Source: a bacterium
GTDB taxonomy: Bacteria > Patescibacteriota > Microgenomatia > Daviesbacterales > UBA10151
Reading direction: 5' to 3'
Assembly: GCA_027364775.1 (NCBI GenBank)
Contig: DAHXOS010000096.1
Span: 1-13,254 of the forward strand
DNA length: 13,254 nucleotides
In this document: one piece after another, positions 1 to 7,523 of the stretch
How the letters are laid out: each line of letters starts with the position of its first letter
Numbering within the stretch: the stretch's first letter is position 1
Position numbers and translations under genes: made by a program
The notes under the pieces: model-generated
Told to the model about the DNA's origin: nothing
Database searches by the model: none
Seen by the model: only the letters and a program-made list of their open reading frames with translations

Positions 1-503
1 ATATAAAACAAAAAGGATTAGATCTACTGGCTTTGAGGTATTTATACCTAACAGCACATTATCGGGATAAATTAAATTTTACCTGGGAGTCTTTACAGGG
101 AGCTCAAAATGCACTAAATAATTTAAGAGAGATAATCAGGGATTGGGATCAGCCAGAAATGGGATGTACAGAATATGAACAAAGATTTATGGAAGCTATA
201 AATAATGATTTAAATACTCCTCAGGCAATAGCTGTAATGTGGGAGATGGTAAAATCTGATTATCCTACTTCAGCAAAGGCAGCATCACTTTTAAAGTTTG
301 ATAAAGTTTTGGGGTTAAAATTAGATGAATATCTTAGTCAAAAATTAGAGGCTTCCGGGGATGTTCAAAAGTTATTGGAAAAAAGAGAAGAAGCCAGAAG
401 AAGTAAAAATTTTGAAGAGTCTGATAAAATAAGAAAAGAGATTAAAGATTTAGGTTATGAGGTAGATGATACTCAAGATGGTCCAAAACTCAGAAAAATC
501 TAA
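1..503 (+). CDS. cysS: Cysteinyl-tRNA synthetase, C-terminal part (5' end outside window)
   Basis: Cytoplasmic enzyme that charges tRNA-Cys with cysteine; only its last ~166 residues are here. The reading frame is open from base 3, well upstream of any start codon, so the gene is cut by the window edge. The visible part begins with a segment ending in LTAHYRDKLNFTW, typical of the end of the CysS catalytic and stem-contact region. It continues with NDLNTPQAIAVMWEM, the family's 'DDLNTP.AL' signature of the helical DALR tRNA-binding domain. It ends with the usual C-terminal pattern REEAR...SDKIRKEIKDLGYEVDDT..GP. The C-terminus looks complete, closing with TAA. The KMSKS loop and HIGH motif would lie upstream and cannot be checked. 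A small basic gene follows after 27 bases on the same strand. Confidence 0.95.
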   Translation, partial: IKQKGLDLLALRYLYLTAHYRDKLNFTWESLQGAQNALNNLREIIRDWDQPEMGCTEYEQRFMEAINNDLNTPQAIAVMWEMVKSDYPTSAKAASLLKFDKVLGLKLDEYLSQKLEASGDVQKLLEKREEARRSKNFEESDKIRKEIKDLGYEVDDTQDGPKLRKI

Positions 504-530
504 ATTTATTTTTGAACCAGAAGATCTTTT

Positions 531-713
531 ATGAGAAAAAATGAAACAAATGAACATTATAGCAATAAAGGATCTCATTATGAGCGTGGACAACATGCTA
601 GGGACGCCAGAGCTTTAGAGAGATTTTTAAGTTTTAATCCTCAACTTCGTATTAATCCGGAGATGGCAAGGGTTATGCGTAGAACTAATCTATTGGATAT
701 TAAACAAAATTAA
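531..713 (+). CDS. Small basic hypothetical protein (60 aa)
   Basis: Not recognised. The 60-residue product is rich in Arg, His and Asn, strongly charged, with no membrane segment or signal peptide. The N-terminal half (MRKNETNEHYSNKGSHYERG) looks disordered. The C-terminal half (RALERFLSFNPQLRINPEMARVMRRTNLLD) could form one or two helices. The gene lies 27 bases after cysS and 43 bases before rarA on the same strand, so it probably shares the cysS transcript. No Shine-Dalgarno site is visible. Its ATG overlaps (ATGA) the stop of a tiny 18-codon frame that begins inside the end of cysS at 478. A nucleic-acid-binding role would fit the charge but is a guess. It is considered a real gene because it fills the gap in a co-directional run and has ordinary codon use. 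Confidence 0.6.
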   Translation: MRKNETNEHYSNKGSHYERGQHARDARALERFLSFNPQLRINPEMARVMRRTNLLDIKQN

Positions 714-718
714 CAGGA

Positions 719-747
719 TTGCACTTCGTTCTTTTTTCGGGTAATCT
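719..747 (+). promoter_or_regulatory. Putative rarA promoter, leaderless spacing
   Basis: TTGCAC at 719-724, a 17-base spacer, then TAATCT at 742-747. The -10 ends only 9 bases before the rarA ATG, so transcription would begin at or very near the start codon. No Shine-Dalgarno site precedes that ATG. The same -35 (TTGCAC) and 17-base spacer occur before the M16 peptidase gene. Confidence 0.5.
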
Positions 748-756
748 ATCTTTATT

Positions 757-1959
757 ATGATTCCGCTAGCCGACCGGATGCGTCCTCAAAATCTCAGCGA
801 ATATTTAGGTCAAAAACATTTGGTTGGAGATGAAAAACTTTTATTTAAAGCTATCAAGAGTAAGAATCTTTTTTCCATGGTTTTATGGGGTCCGCCGGGG
901 GTTGGAAAAACTACTTTAGCTAGGATTATTGCCCAGGAAGTAGAAGCAGAGTTTTTAGAATTTTCTGCAGTCACAACCGGTATTGCAGAGCTAAAAAGAA
1001 TCTTTTTAGGACTTACCAAAAAAGATTTATTTTCTAAAAAAGAAACTATAGTTTTTATTGATGAAATTCACAGATTTAATAAAGCCCAACAGGATGCATT
1101 GTTACCGTTTGTAGAAAATGGCACAATTATTTTAATAGGTGCAACCACCGAAAACCCCTCTTTTGAAGTGATAGGCCCGCTTTTGTCCCGGACCCGGGTG
1201 ATAGTTTTAGATCCTTTATCAAAAGATGACTTAACAGTAATTGCTAACAAGGCTTTATCAGATAAAGAAAGAGGATTAGGAAATTTTAAAAAAAATATAA
1301 CATCTGATGCTTTGGAATTTTTAATTGAAACCTCCGGCGGTGATGCCAGGATTTTACTTAATACCTTAGAAATTGCTGTTTTAAATTTAAGCTCCAGCCA
1401 AAAAAAGATTCAAAGAAAAGATATTGAAGAAGCTTATCAAAAAAAGGCACTTTATTATGATAAAGCCGGGGATGAACACTACAACACAATCTCAGCTTTT
1501 ATTAAATCGATGAGAGCTTCAAATCCGGATGCAGCACTTTATTATTTAGCCAGGATGATAGAGGCAGGTGAGGACCCGTTATTTATAGCCAGGCGGATGG
1601 TAATTTTTGCCTCAGAAGATATCGGGATGGCACTTCCTACAGCTTTGGTTGTTGCTAATGAGGTATTTAAAGCCTGTGAGACAATCGGTTTGCCCGAGTG
1701 TCAGATTAATTTAGCTCACGGAGTAACATATTTGGCTACTGCTAAAAAAGACAGATCTTCTCATGATGCATACTTTGAAGCTTTAACAGATGTCCAAAAA
1801 CTAGGCAATTTGTCTATTCCATTAAATATCAGAAATGCACCTACTAAATTAATGAAGGATTTAGGTTATGGTAAAGGTTACTCAAAGTATACAGATGCTG
1901 ATTTATTGCCCGGCAAGCTAAAAGGCAGTGCCTACTACAGTAAAAGAATAAAGCGGTAA
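757..1959 (+). CDS. rarA: Replication-associated recombination protein A, AAA+ ATPase
   Basis: RarA (MgsA/WRNIP1 family) is a clamp-loader-like AAA+ ATPase that acts on single-stranded DNA at stalled replication forks. The 400-residue length is close to the family norm. Visible motifs in order: the family-typical N-terminus PLADRMRP; Walker A GPPGVGKT at residues 45-52; Walker B VFIDEIHRF around 99-107; sensor-1 region GATTENPSF at 128-136; arginine-finger region LLSRTRV around 142-148; sensor-2 GGDAR at 194-198. The C-terminal tetramerisation part includes SASEDIG-like FASEDIGMA, then AKKDRSSHDAYFEA and a terminal LPGKLKG, all usual for RarA. The ATG at 757 gives the expected N-terminus; it lacks a Shine-Dalgarno site but has a promoter-like pair just upstream. 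Nothing is missing, so this looks fully functional. Confidence 0.97.
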   Translation: MIPLADRMRPQNLSEYLGQKHLVGDEKLLFKAIKSKNLFSMVLWGPPGVGKTTLARIIAQEVEAEFLEFSAVTTGIAELKRIFLGLTKKDLFSKKETIVFIDEIHRFNKAQQDALLPFVENGTIILIGATTENPSFEVIGPLLSRTRVIVLDPLSKDDLTVIANKALSDKERGLGNFKKNITSDALEFLIETSGGDARILLNTLEIAVLNLSSSQKKIQRKDIEEAYQKKALYYDKAGDEHYNTISAFIKSMRASNPDAALYYLARMIEAGEDPLFIARRMVIFASEDIGMALPTALVVANEVFKACETIGLPECQINLAHGVTYLATAKKDRSSHDAYFEALTDVQKLGNLSIPLNIRNAPTKLMKDLGYGKGYSKYTDADLLPGKLKGSAYYSKRIKR

Positions 1960-2031
1960 AGTAATAGACATTTAGGACCTGTAATTTTTTCTAAAGCTAA
2001 ATTAAACTTTTTAATTCTTACCTAATTTTTA

Positions 2032-2060
2032 TTGCACTCCTGATTTATATCTGATAGGAT
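2032..2060 (+). promoter_or_regulatory. Putative M16 peptidase promoter, leaderless spacing
   Basis: TTGCAC at 2032-2037, a 17-base spacer, then TAGGAT at 2055-2060. The -10 ends 7 bases before the ATG at 2068, which predicts a leaderless transcript. The 108-base gap after rarA otherwise shows only AT-rich sequence without a convincing terminator. Confidence 0.55.
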
Positions 2061-2067
2061 AGACCCT

Positions 2068-3333
2068 ATGTATGAGATAACAAAGTTAAAAAACAGTTTA
2101 ACTTTAATTACTATTCCCTTGCCTCACTTAGATTCAGTAACGTCTTTAATTGCTGTTGGTGCAGGTTCCAGATATGAGACACGCAATATTAACGGTATCT
2201 CTCACTTTTTGGAACATATGTTTTTTAAAGGAAGTAGGAAATATCCGACTGCTGAGATAATTGCAGATTTAGTAGATGGGATCGGTGCTGTAAATAATGC
2301 AGCTACCAGTAAAGAATGGACCTATTATTGGATCAAATCATCTGCCAAACACCTAGAACTTTCCTCTGATATTTTATCCTCAATGTTAAAAGAATCATTG
2401 CTTTCTGAAGATGAAATTGAAAGAGAAAAAGGGGTAATTATTGAGGAACTTAGAATGTACCGCGACAATCCAGCCAGATATGTTGCAGATCTTTATGAAC
2501 AACTCCAATTTGGTGATCAACCGTTAGGTTGGGATATCGGTGGAGATGAACCCACTATTAAGGGAATAAAAAGAGACGATTTTGTTAAATATATAAAATC
2601 ACTTTATTCCCCCAAAAATATGGTCTTAGTTTATGCCGGAAAAATCCCTAAAAATATTAAGGAGATTGCTGAACAATATTTTTCGGATTTACCGGAATCG
2701 GAAAAAACCATAGATTTTAAAGTATATAAAAAACAAAAACAAACTAAAGTAAAAGTGGCTATACATTATAAAAAAACAGATCAGGCAAATTTAGTTTTGG
2801 GAGTTGAAGGTTTTGATAGATATGATGACAAGCGTTATGCTGCCAGAGTTTTAGGGGCAATCTTAGGGGAGGGGATGTCTTCCAGGTTATTTGTTCAAGT
2901 CAGAGAGAGAAGGGGACTTGCATATCATGTTTCTGCAGGACATGAAGTTTATAAAGACACCGGTACTTTTACGGCTTACGCAGGATTAAAGCTTGAAAAA
3001 GTTAAAGAGGGGTTGGAAGTTATCAGAACAGAGTTAGAAAGAACAGTTAGAGAAAAAGTTACCCCAGAGGAGCTTAAAAAAGCTAAAGAGATGATTAGAG
3101 GTAGAATTGCTTTAAGGAGTGAATCTACCAACTTTTTAGCTGAGCATTTTTCTACAGAATTTATACTGGATCGGCAGCTGGAAAGCTTTGATGAATATTT
3201 AAAAAAAATAGATACCGTAACTGCGGATGATATTAAAAAAGTAGCTGAAGAATTATTTGGATCGAATAGGTATAATTTACAATTAATAGGACCTTTTAAA
3301 AATCTAAGCCCTTTTGAGAAGTTATTAACTTAA
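2068..3333 (+). CDS. M16 family zinc metallopeptidase (PqqL/MPP-like)
   Basis: A pitrilysin-family (M16B-like) zinc protease of 421 residues. The inverted zinc motif HxxEH is present as H46-F-L-E-H50. The distal zinc ligand of the family lies ~76 residues on, which matches E126 in GVIIEELRMYRDNP. The second half holds the inactive partner domain with the family signature SSRLFVQVRERRGLAYHVSAG, around residues 271-291. Layout is N-terminal M16 domain (~10-160) and C-terminal M16 domain (~168-345), followed by a helical tail. No signal peptide or membrane segment is seen, so it is probably cytoplasmic. Bacterial relatives often come as adjacent pairs (one catalytic, one not), but here the gene stands alone. 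Its substrate cannot be told from sequence. It converges on the zinc-finger and PBP genes, with no clear terminator between. Confidence 0.93.
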   Translation: MYEITKLKNSLTLITIPLPHLDSVTSLIAVGAGSRYETRNINGISHFLEHMFFKGSRKYPTAEIIADLVDGIGAVNNAATSKEWTYYWIKSSAKHLELSSDILSSMLKESLLSEDEIEREKGVIIEELRMYRDNPARYVADLYEQLQFGDQPLGWDIGGDEPTIKGIKRDDFVKYIKSLYSPKNMVLVYAGKIPKNIKEIAEQYFSDLPESEKTIDFKVYKKQKQTKVKVAIHYKKTDQANLVLGVEGFDRYDDKRYAARVLGAILGEGMSSRLFVQVRERRGLAYHVSAGHEVYKDTGTFTAYAGLKLEKVKEGLEVIRTELERTVREKVTPEELKKAKEMIRGRIALRSESTNFLAEHFSTEFILDRQLESFDEYLKKIDTVTADDIKKVAEELFGSNRYNLQLIGPFKNLSPFEKLLT

Positions 3334-3387
3334 TACTGCAGATTTGAAAAATACTCTTATAATTTAAACAAGTTATCAATTAATATT

Positions 3388-3558
3388 TTAGCCTAATTGT
3401 TGCCCACGGTTCTTTTTTAAATCATACATTAATTCATCAAAATGTTTTTTGCAAACACCTGAAGTATAACTTTCATTAGGGTTTAATTTTGGATCGAACT
3501 TCCTGGAGCACCAAGCACATCTCCAAATCAATTTAATTTTTTGGTATTGATCGTTCAT
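3388..3558 (-). CDS. Small CxxC/CxxH zinc-finger-like protein (56 aa)
   Basis: A 56-residue frame starting with ATG at 3558 on the minus strand and ending with TAA at 3388-3390. It starts 6 bases after the PBP stop, which is a tandem TAA TAA. The product has a possible four-ligand zinc site: C14-A-W-C17 and, after a short linker, SGVC36KKH39. The pattern CAWC...SGxCxxH resembles the small CxxC...SHGIC zinc-binding motif found at the end of some bacterial signalling proteins, but with a shorter linker and His as the last ligand. The tail is Lys/Arg-rich. No Shine-Dalgarno site is present, so translation probably depends on ribosomes finishing the PBP gene. Function is unknown; the evidence for a real gene is its tight coupling and the metal-ligand spacing. 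Confidence 0.7.
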   Translation of the reverse strand: MNDQYQKIKLIWRCAWCSRKFDPKLNPNESYTSGVCKKHFDELMYDLKKNRGQQLG

Positions 3559-3564
3559 AGGTTA

Positions 3565-5874
3565 TTATTGTTGGGGTTTTTCAAACCATTGCCCTTTCCA
3601 GTATTGTAAAGCTTTACCTCCTGGACCAACAGGATACCAACCACCTTCAAGATAAGCTCCTCCCCTAGGGCTAGTGGCTGGCTGGTTGCTTGAGGTTGAA
3701 CTATTTTCTGAGGGTTGGGTAGTAGTTGATGAGGGTGAAGGTGAAGAGCTGGAAAAGGGAGCACTACTCGGCCGAGAAGAACTGCTGTTTGCACAAGATC
3801 TAATTGGTTCTGTACCTTTAACAAAATACTCCACTTGAGCAGATTGACTGGCTTCTTTACCGTTGTTGCAAATAGCTTTTGAAACTACACCAGCGGGTTT
3901 TTCAAACTTTTCTACAGGAGTACCTTTTAGAAATTGTTCCATTAACTGTTTCCAAATAGGAGCTGCTCCTAAAGATCCGGCTATTTGATCCATCGGTTTT
4001 CCGTCGTTATTTCCAACCCAAACCCCTATTGCCAAAGATGGTGTATAACCAATGGTCCAGGCATCTTTATACTCATTAGTTGTACCTGTTTTAACAGCTG
4101 CAGTTCTGGAGATTGTTAAAGCGTTGCCAAACACTTCTTGTCTGGCTTTATTGTCCGATAAAATATCAGAGATAATAAATGCATACTCCGGTTGTAATAC
4201 CTTCTCACCTTTTGGTATATATTGGTAGACTGTCTCTTTGCGTTTATTATCTATTTTGGTGATTAAAGTCGGAGTATATTTAATGCCGGAGTTGGCAAAG
4301 ACTGAATAAGCATTAGTCATCTCTAGTAATTTAACTTCACCGGCTCCTAAAACTAATGAGATTCCGTAACGTTCACTATCATTTAAAGTGCTTAGCCCTA
4401 ACCGTTGTGCAAATTCTAAAGCTCCTGGTACTCCAAGCTTATTCATCACTTCAACAGCTGGTAAGTTATAGGAATTAGCTAAAGCTCTTCTAGGGGTTAC
4501 CGGTCCTCTAAATTTCCGGTCATAGTTTTGGGGTACATAGTCTGGTGAGCCTTTGATCTTGTAAGTAGTGGGTACATCTAATAAAGTTGTTCCTGGTGTA
4601 ATAATATTTTTTTCAAAAGCTGCAGTATAAACTAATGGTTTAAATGAAGAGCCCGGTTGGCGGTTAGAAATTGCCACGTTAACTTTGCCGTATTTATCAT
4701 TAAACCAGTCTTTACTCCCAACTAAAGCCCGGATTTCACCTGTTTTAGGATCTTCCACAACTGCAGCTCCATTAGATACCTGATTAGGCGCTAAAGCTAT
4801 AACTTGGTTGGCAACTATTTTCTCGGCAAATTTTTGCCAATCGAGGTCTAAGGTGGTAGTAACCTTAAAACCTGATCTGGCAATTTTCTCTTCACCGTAT
4901 TTATCAATTAACTGTTGTTTAACCATTAAGGCAAAATGTGGTGCAATCGAATTTACCAAATTGGGAGTTGATTTAAAAACTAAGACTTGTTTTAAAGCTT
5001 GATTTTTTTGGTCTTCAGTAATATATTTTTGTTCTACCATCTGCTCCAAAACAAAAGTTTGCCTTTTTTTTGTGAGGTTAAAATCCCCATTCAAAGGTGA
5101 ATATTTAGAAGGTGATTGGACTAATCCTGCCAATATTGAACTTTCATTTAAATTTAAATCTTTAGCTGGTTTACCAAAATAAGTTTGAGAGGCCTCTTCT
5201 ATTCCAAAAGATCCTTCACCAAAGTAGACTGAGTTTAAATACATTTCTAGGATCTTGTCTTTACCGTATCTCCGCTCTATTTCCTGAGCGAGAATAATTT
5301 CCTGATACTTTCTTAAAAAGTCTTTTTTTGATGTTAAAAGTGAATTTTTAACTAATTGCTGGGTGATAGTCGACCCACCGTAGGCAAATTCCTTATATTT
5401 CAAATTGGCAATCATTGCTCCGGCGATACCCTTAATTGAAAAACCCGGATTTGTATAAAACTCCCGGTCCTCGGCTGCAATAATAGCCTGCTGCATTGAT
5501 TTTGGAATTTGGTTAAGCGGTACATAAGTCCGGTTACGGGCCTGGTAAAAAGTAAAAAATGGCTTTTGGTTACGGTCAAGCAATACTACTCCTGCATCAT
5601 TTTTATTCATAATGCCGTCAGGTGTTTTTAAGTCCTTGGCAAAGTACATATAAGTAAATACCGGGATAAAAGTAATAACTATTACAATTGCAGTTAAAGC
5701 AGCCAGCAAATCACGTTTACTGATTCCAAACAAAAACTTTATAAAACGTTTCGGGTTGTTAAAAACCCAAACTATAAATTTCAAAAAAGATATAAATAAA
5801 TTTTTGATAATTTTGAAGATAAAGTTAACAGTATCCAAAATTAAATCTAAAAATCCTGAAATAGATGAACCCAT
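3565..5874 (-). CDS. Class A penicillin-binding protein (bifunctional transglycosylase/transpeptidase)
   Basis: Membrane-anchored enzyme that polymerises lipid II into glycan strands and cross-links the peptides (PBP1A type), 769 residues. An amphipathic hydrophobic stretch (~9-38) precedes the main membrane segment (~56-79). The GT51 domain carries the catalytic Glu in AAEDREFY (E135) and the signature GGSTITQQLVKN (166-177). The His usual in EDxxFxxHxG is replaced (FYTNPG). The transpeptidase domain has SSFK with Ser409 and Lys412, SYN at 468-470 and KTGT at 595-598, all intact. A Ser/Pro/Thr-rich linker (~696-736) leads to a short aromatic tail with GGWYPVGPGGK and QYWKGQW, like the DUF2510 motif. 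It is divergent from a PAP2 phosphatase and followed directly by a small zinc-finger gene. No clear promoter or Shine-Dalgarno site was found; CCCATA/TATGGG repeats flank the start. Confidence 0.97.
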   Translation of the reverse strand: MGSSISGFLDLILDTVNFIFKIIKNLFISFLKFIVWVFNNPKRFIKFLFGISKRDLLAALTAIVIVITFIPVFTYMYFAKDLKTPDGIMNKNDAGVVLLDRNQKPFFTFYQARNRTYVPLNQIPKSMQQAIIAAEDREFYTNPGFSIKGIAGAMIANLKYKEFAYGGSTITQQLVKNSLLTSKKDFLRKYQEIILAQEIERRYGKDKILEMYLNSVYFGEGSFGIEEASQTYFGKPAKDLNLNESSILAGLVQSPSKYSPLNGDFNLTKKRQTFVLEQMVEQKYITEDQKNQALKQVLVFKSTPNLVNSIAPHFALMVKQQLIDKYGEEKIARSGFKVTTTLDLDWQKFAEKIVANQVIALAPNQVSNGAAVVEDPKTGEIRALVGSKDWFNDKYGKVNVAISNRQPGSSFKPLVYTAAFEKNIITPGTTLLDVPTTYKIKGSPDYVPQNYDRKFRGPVTPRRALANSYNLPAVEVMNKLGVPGALEFAQRLGLSTLNDSERYGISLVLGAGEVKLLEMTNAYSVFANSGIKYTPTLITKIDNKRKETVYQYIPKGEKVLQPEYAFIISDILSDNKARQEVFGNALTISRTAAVKTGTTNEYKDAWTIGYTPSLAIGVWVGNNDGKPMDQIAGSLGAAPIWKQLMEQFLKGTPVEKFEKPAGVVSKAICNNGKEASQSAQVEYFVKGTEPIRSCANSSSSRPSSAPFSSSSPSPSSTTTQPSENSSTSSNQPATSPRGGAYLEGGWYPVGPGGKALQYWKGQWFEKPQQ

Positions 5875-5908
5875 AGCTTTATAAACGATACTTTTTATGG
5901 GTAAGATT

Positions 5909-5922
5909 AAAGCTACAGCTTT
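5909..5922. promoter_or_regulatory. Palindrome in the PBP/PAP2 divergent region
   Basis: AAAGCT, a 2-base centre AC, then AGCTTT: a perfect 6-bp inverted repeat in the 105-base region between two divergent envelope genes. It could bind a dimeric regulator acting on both. No matching second copy was seen, so this rests on symmetry and position only. Confidence 0.25.
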
Positions 5923-5943
5923 GTAAGAATGCTGAAAAATAAC

Positions 5944-5972
5944 TTGATTTTTTTCTTTATTTATCAGACTAT
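5944..5972 (+). promoter_or_regulatory. Possible PAP2 gene promoter
   Basis: TTGATT at 5944-5949, 17 bases, then a weak -10 GACTAT at 5967-5972 that ends 7 bases before the ATG. The -35 is good and the -10 is poor. It is listed because spacing and distance to the ATG match the other starts in the window. Confidence 0.3.
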
Positions 5973-5979
5973 TTAAAAT

Positions 5980-6669
5980 ATGGAAAAAGAGAAAGTTAGC
6001 TTGCCAATTAAGACAGTTTCAAAAAGAAGATTTCAGCAAAGATTTCCTATTTTTCAGACAATAATTATTACCGTCTTTGCAGCTTTTACAATCTTAACTT
6101 TTTTTGCTAAAACTAATCCATATTTCCCGTTTGATTTAGTTATAACCCGGACAATTCAAGGTATTAATTTTCCCTACTTTGATCAGCTAATGAAGACTAT
6201 AACTTACTTGGGAAATCAACCCATCTGGTATTTAAGTGTTATCTTTGCTGTAGGGCTAGCTTTTTTTCTTAAAGAATATATGGAGGGATTATTAATCCTA
6301 ATTTCCTCTTTTGGTTCGCTTTTTTTAAGCTTGGTTTTAAAGGAGTTTGTTTCCCGTCCCCGTCCTGATCCAAAACTGATTATTCAAATCGGAAAATACC
6401 TAAAGCCTGATAGTTTTCCTTCAGGTCATGTTTTGTTTTTTATGGGGTTTTATGGAATTTTATTATTTTTGGTTTTTACCAAATTAAAAAGGGGATTACT
6501 CAGAACAGCCGTAATTACAATCTTAAGTTTATTTTTAATTTTAATCGGTATGTCTAGGATTTATTTAGGAGCTCATTGGTTTTCCGATACCTTAGGTTCT
6601 TATCTGATCGGAATTGTCTGGTTATACCTATTGGCTTTTATTTACCGCAAAATCAAAGTTTCTAAATAA
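5980..6669 (+). CDS. PAP2-family membrane phosphatase
   Basis: Integral-membrane phosphatase of the PAP2/PgpB superfamily, 229 residues, with about six membrane segments (first ~26-42, last ~204-222). All three catalytic motifs are present: KX6RP as K121...R128-P129, PSGH at 147-150, and SRX5HX3D with R193, H199 and D203. Members dephosphorylate lipid phosphates or pyrophosphates, including undecaprenyl pyrophosphate, phosphatidylglycerol phosphate and phosphatidic acid. The divergent neighbour is a peptidoglycan-polymerising PBP, so a role in undecaprenyl carrier recycling is a reasonable inference, but the substrate is not determined by sequence. The ATG at 5980 lacks a Shine-Dalgarno site. 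The stop is only 6 bases from the stop of the convergent ROK kinase gene, leaving no room for a separate terminator. Confidence 0.93.
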   Translation: MEKEKVSLPIKTVSKRRFQQRFPIFQTIIITVFAAFTILTFFAKTNPYFPFDLVITRTIQGINFPYFDQLMKTITYLGNQPIWYLSVIFAVGLAFFLKEYMEGLLILISSFGSLFLSLVLKEFVSRPRPDPKLIIQIGKYLKPDSFPSGHVLFFMGFYGILLFLVFTKLKRGLLRTAVITILSLFLILIGMSRIYLGAHWFSDTLGSYLIGIVWLYLLAFIYRKIKVSK

Positions 6670-6675
6670 TGCTAC

Positions 6676-7488
6676 TTAGGAGTTTTGTTTTAAATATTCT
6701 AGTGCTCCATAAAGTCCGGGATTCTCTAATTTAGCTTTTAACAACTTTGGTATTTCCGGAAAGATTTTTAAATTTTGCTCAAGGTATTCTCTTAACTTAT
6801 CCAGATTAATTTTTTCCATCACTGATCCTCCAAGTACTATCTTTTCCGGTGACCAAAATACACAGACATTATTTAAACCAACCGCTAATTTTTTTGTCAC
6901 TTCGTCCCAAATTTCCGGGTTTGTAATATCTTCGGAGTGTTTATGATTGGTTTCAAAAATTGAGGTACCGGAGGTATAAGAGATTAAGTGACCATGACCC
7001 TGGCAAAAAGGACAGAGTGGTCCACTGGAAGAAATAATCTGATGACCAATTTCAAAGCCATATGTAGTAGGATCAATTCTTCCATTAACAACTCTGGCCC
7101 CACCAACTCCTGTACCTAAAGTAATATAAGCTAAGATTTTAGTTTCACTGCCTGCGCCGTATGTGGCTTCTCCCAAAGCACCTAAGGCTGCATCATTTTC
7201 CAAAAAAACTTCAGCCTGAAAAAGTTCTTCTAAAGAATCTGCAACTGGTTGATAATTCCATTCAGGAAAGTTGGATTTTAGAAGCAACCTTTTATCTTGA
7301 TCAAGTACTCCTGCTAATCCACCTGAAATTTTATCTATTTTATATTTGTTGGTAAATTCCTGAATTAGTTTTAAAGCATCCTCAAAAAATTTTGGTGTAT
7401 AAGTAACTTCTGTTTTGATAAAATCAATGCAGTTTTCAGATAAGCCCAAGCGGGTATGAGTTCCTCCAATATCAAAGAGTAAATACAT
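6676..7488 (-). CDS. ROK family sugar kinase (glucokinase-like)
   Basis: ATP-dependent sugar kinase of the ROK family, 270 residues (slightly short; ~290-320 is common). Motifs: phosphate-1 loop DIGGTHTRLG at residues 6-15; catalytic Asp in ENDAALGALGE (D99); phosphate-2 loop TLGTGVGG at 123-130; sugar-contact EIGH at 146-149. The usual zinc motif CxCGxxGCxE is altered to C159-PF-C162-QGHG-H167, so a His replaces the last Cys and the Glu is lost. His149 could still complete the site. There is no N-terminal DNA-binding domain, so it is a kinase rather than a ROK repressor. Glucose is the likeliest substrate because the divergent neighbour is a glucose-6-phosphate isomerase; N-acetyl-hexosamine or fructose are alternatives. 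A strong leaderless-type promoter lies just upstream. Confidence 0.9.
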   Translation of the reverse strand: MYLLFDIGGTHTRLGLSENCIDFIKTEVTYTPKFFEDALKLIQEFTNKYKIDKISGGLAGVLDQDKRLLLKSNFPEWNYQPVADSLEELFQAEVFLENDAALGALGEATYGAGSETKILAYITLGTGVGGARVVNGRIDPTTYGFEIGHQIISSSGPLCPFCQGHGHLISYTSGTSIFETNHKHSEDITNPEIWDEVTKKLAVGLNNVCVFWSPEKIVLGGSVMEKINLDKLREYLEQNLKIFPEIPKLLKAKLENPGLYGALEYLKQNS

Positions 7489-7523
7489 ATATTAATTATC
7501 AATTAACAATTTTGAATTATCAA
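7489..7523 (-). promoter_or_regulatory. ROK kinase promoter built on a direct repeat, leaderless spacing
   Basis: On the minus strand, TTGATA (7523-7518), a 17-base spacer, then GATAAT (7500-7495), ending 6 bases before the ATG at 7488. Each hexamer differs from consensus at one base, making this the best promoter in the window. The two hexamers fall in the two copies of a 12-base direct repeat (AATTATCAATTA at 7494-7505 and 7515-7526), 21 bases apart. Confidence 0.6.

Noticed and set aside
3334..3387. Possible terminator between the convergent M16 and zinc-finger genes
   Set aside because: No stem of convincing length or GC content; only AT-rich sequence is seen.
3555..3824. Minus-strand frame of 89 codons overlapping the PBP C-terminus
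   Set aside because: It lies in another frame within the PBP Ser/Pro linker and has composition set by that repeat-rich sequence; the PBP frame is clearly real.
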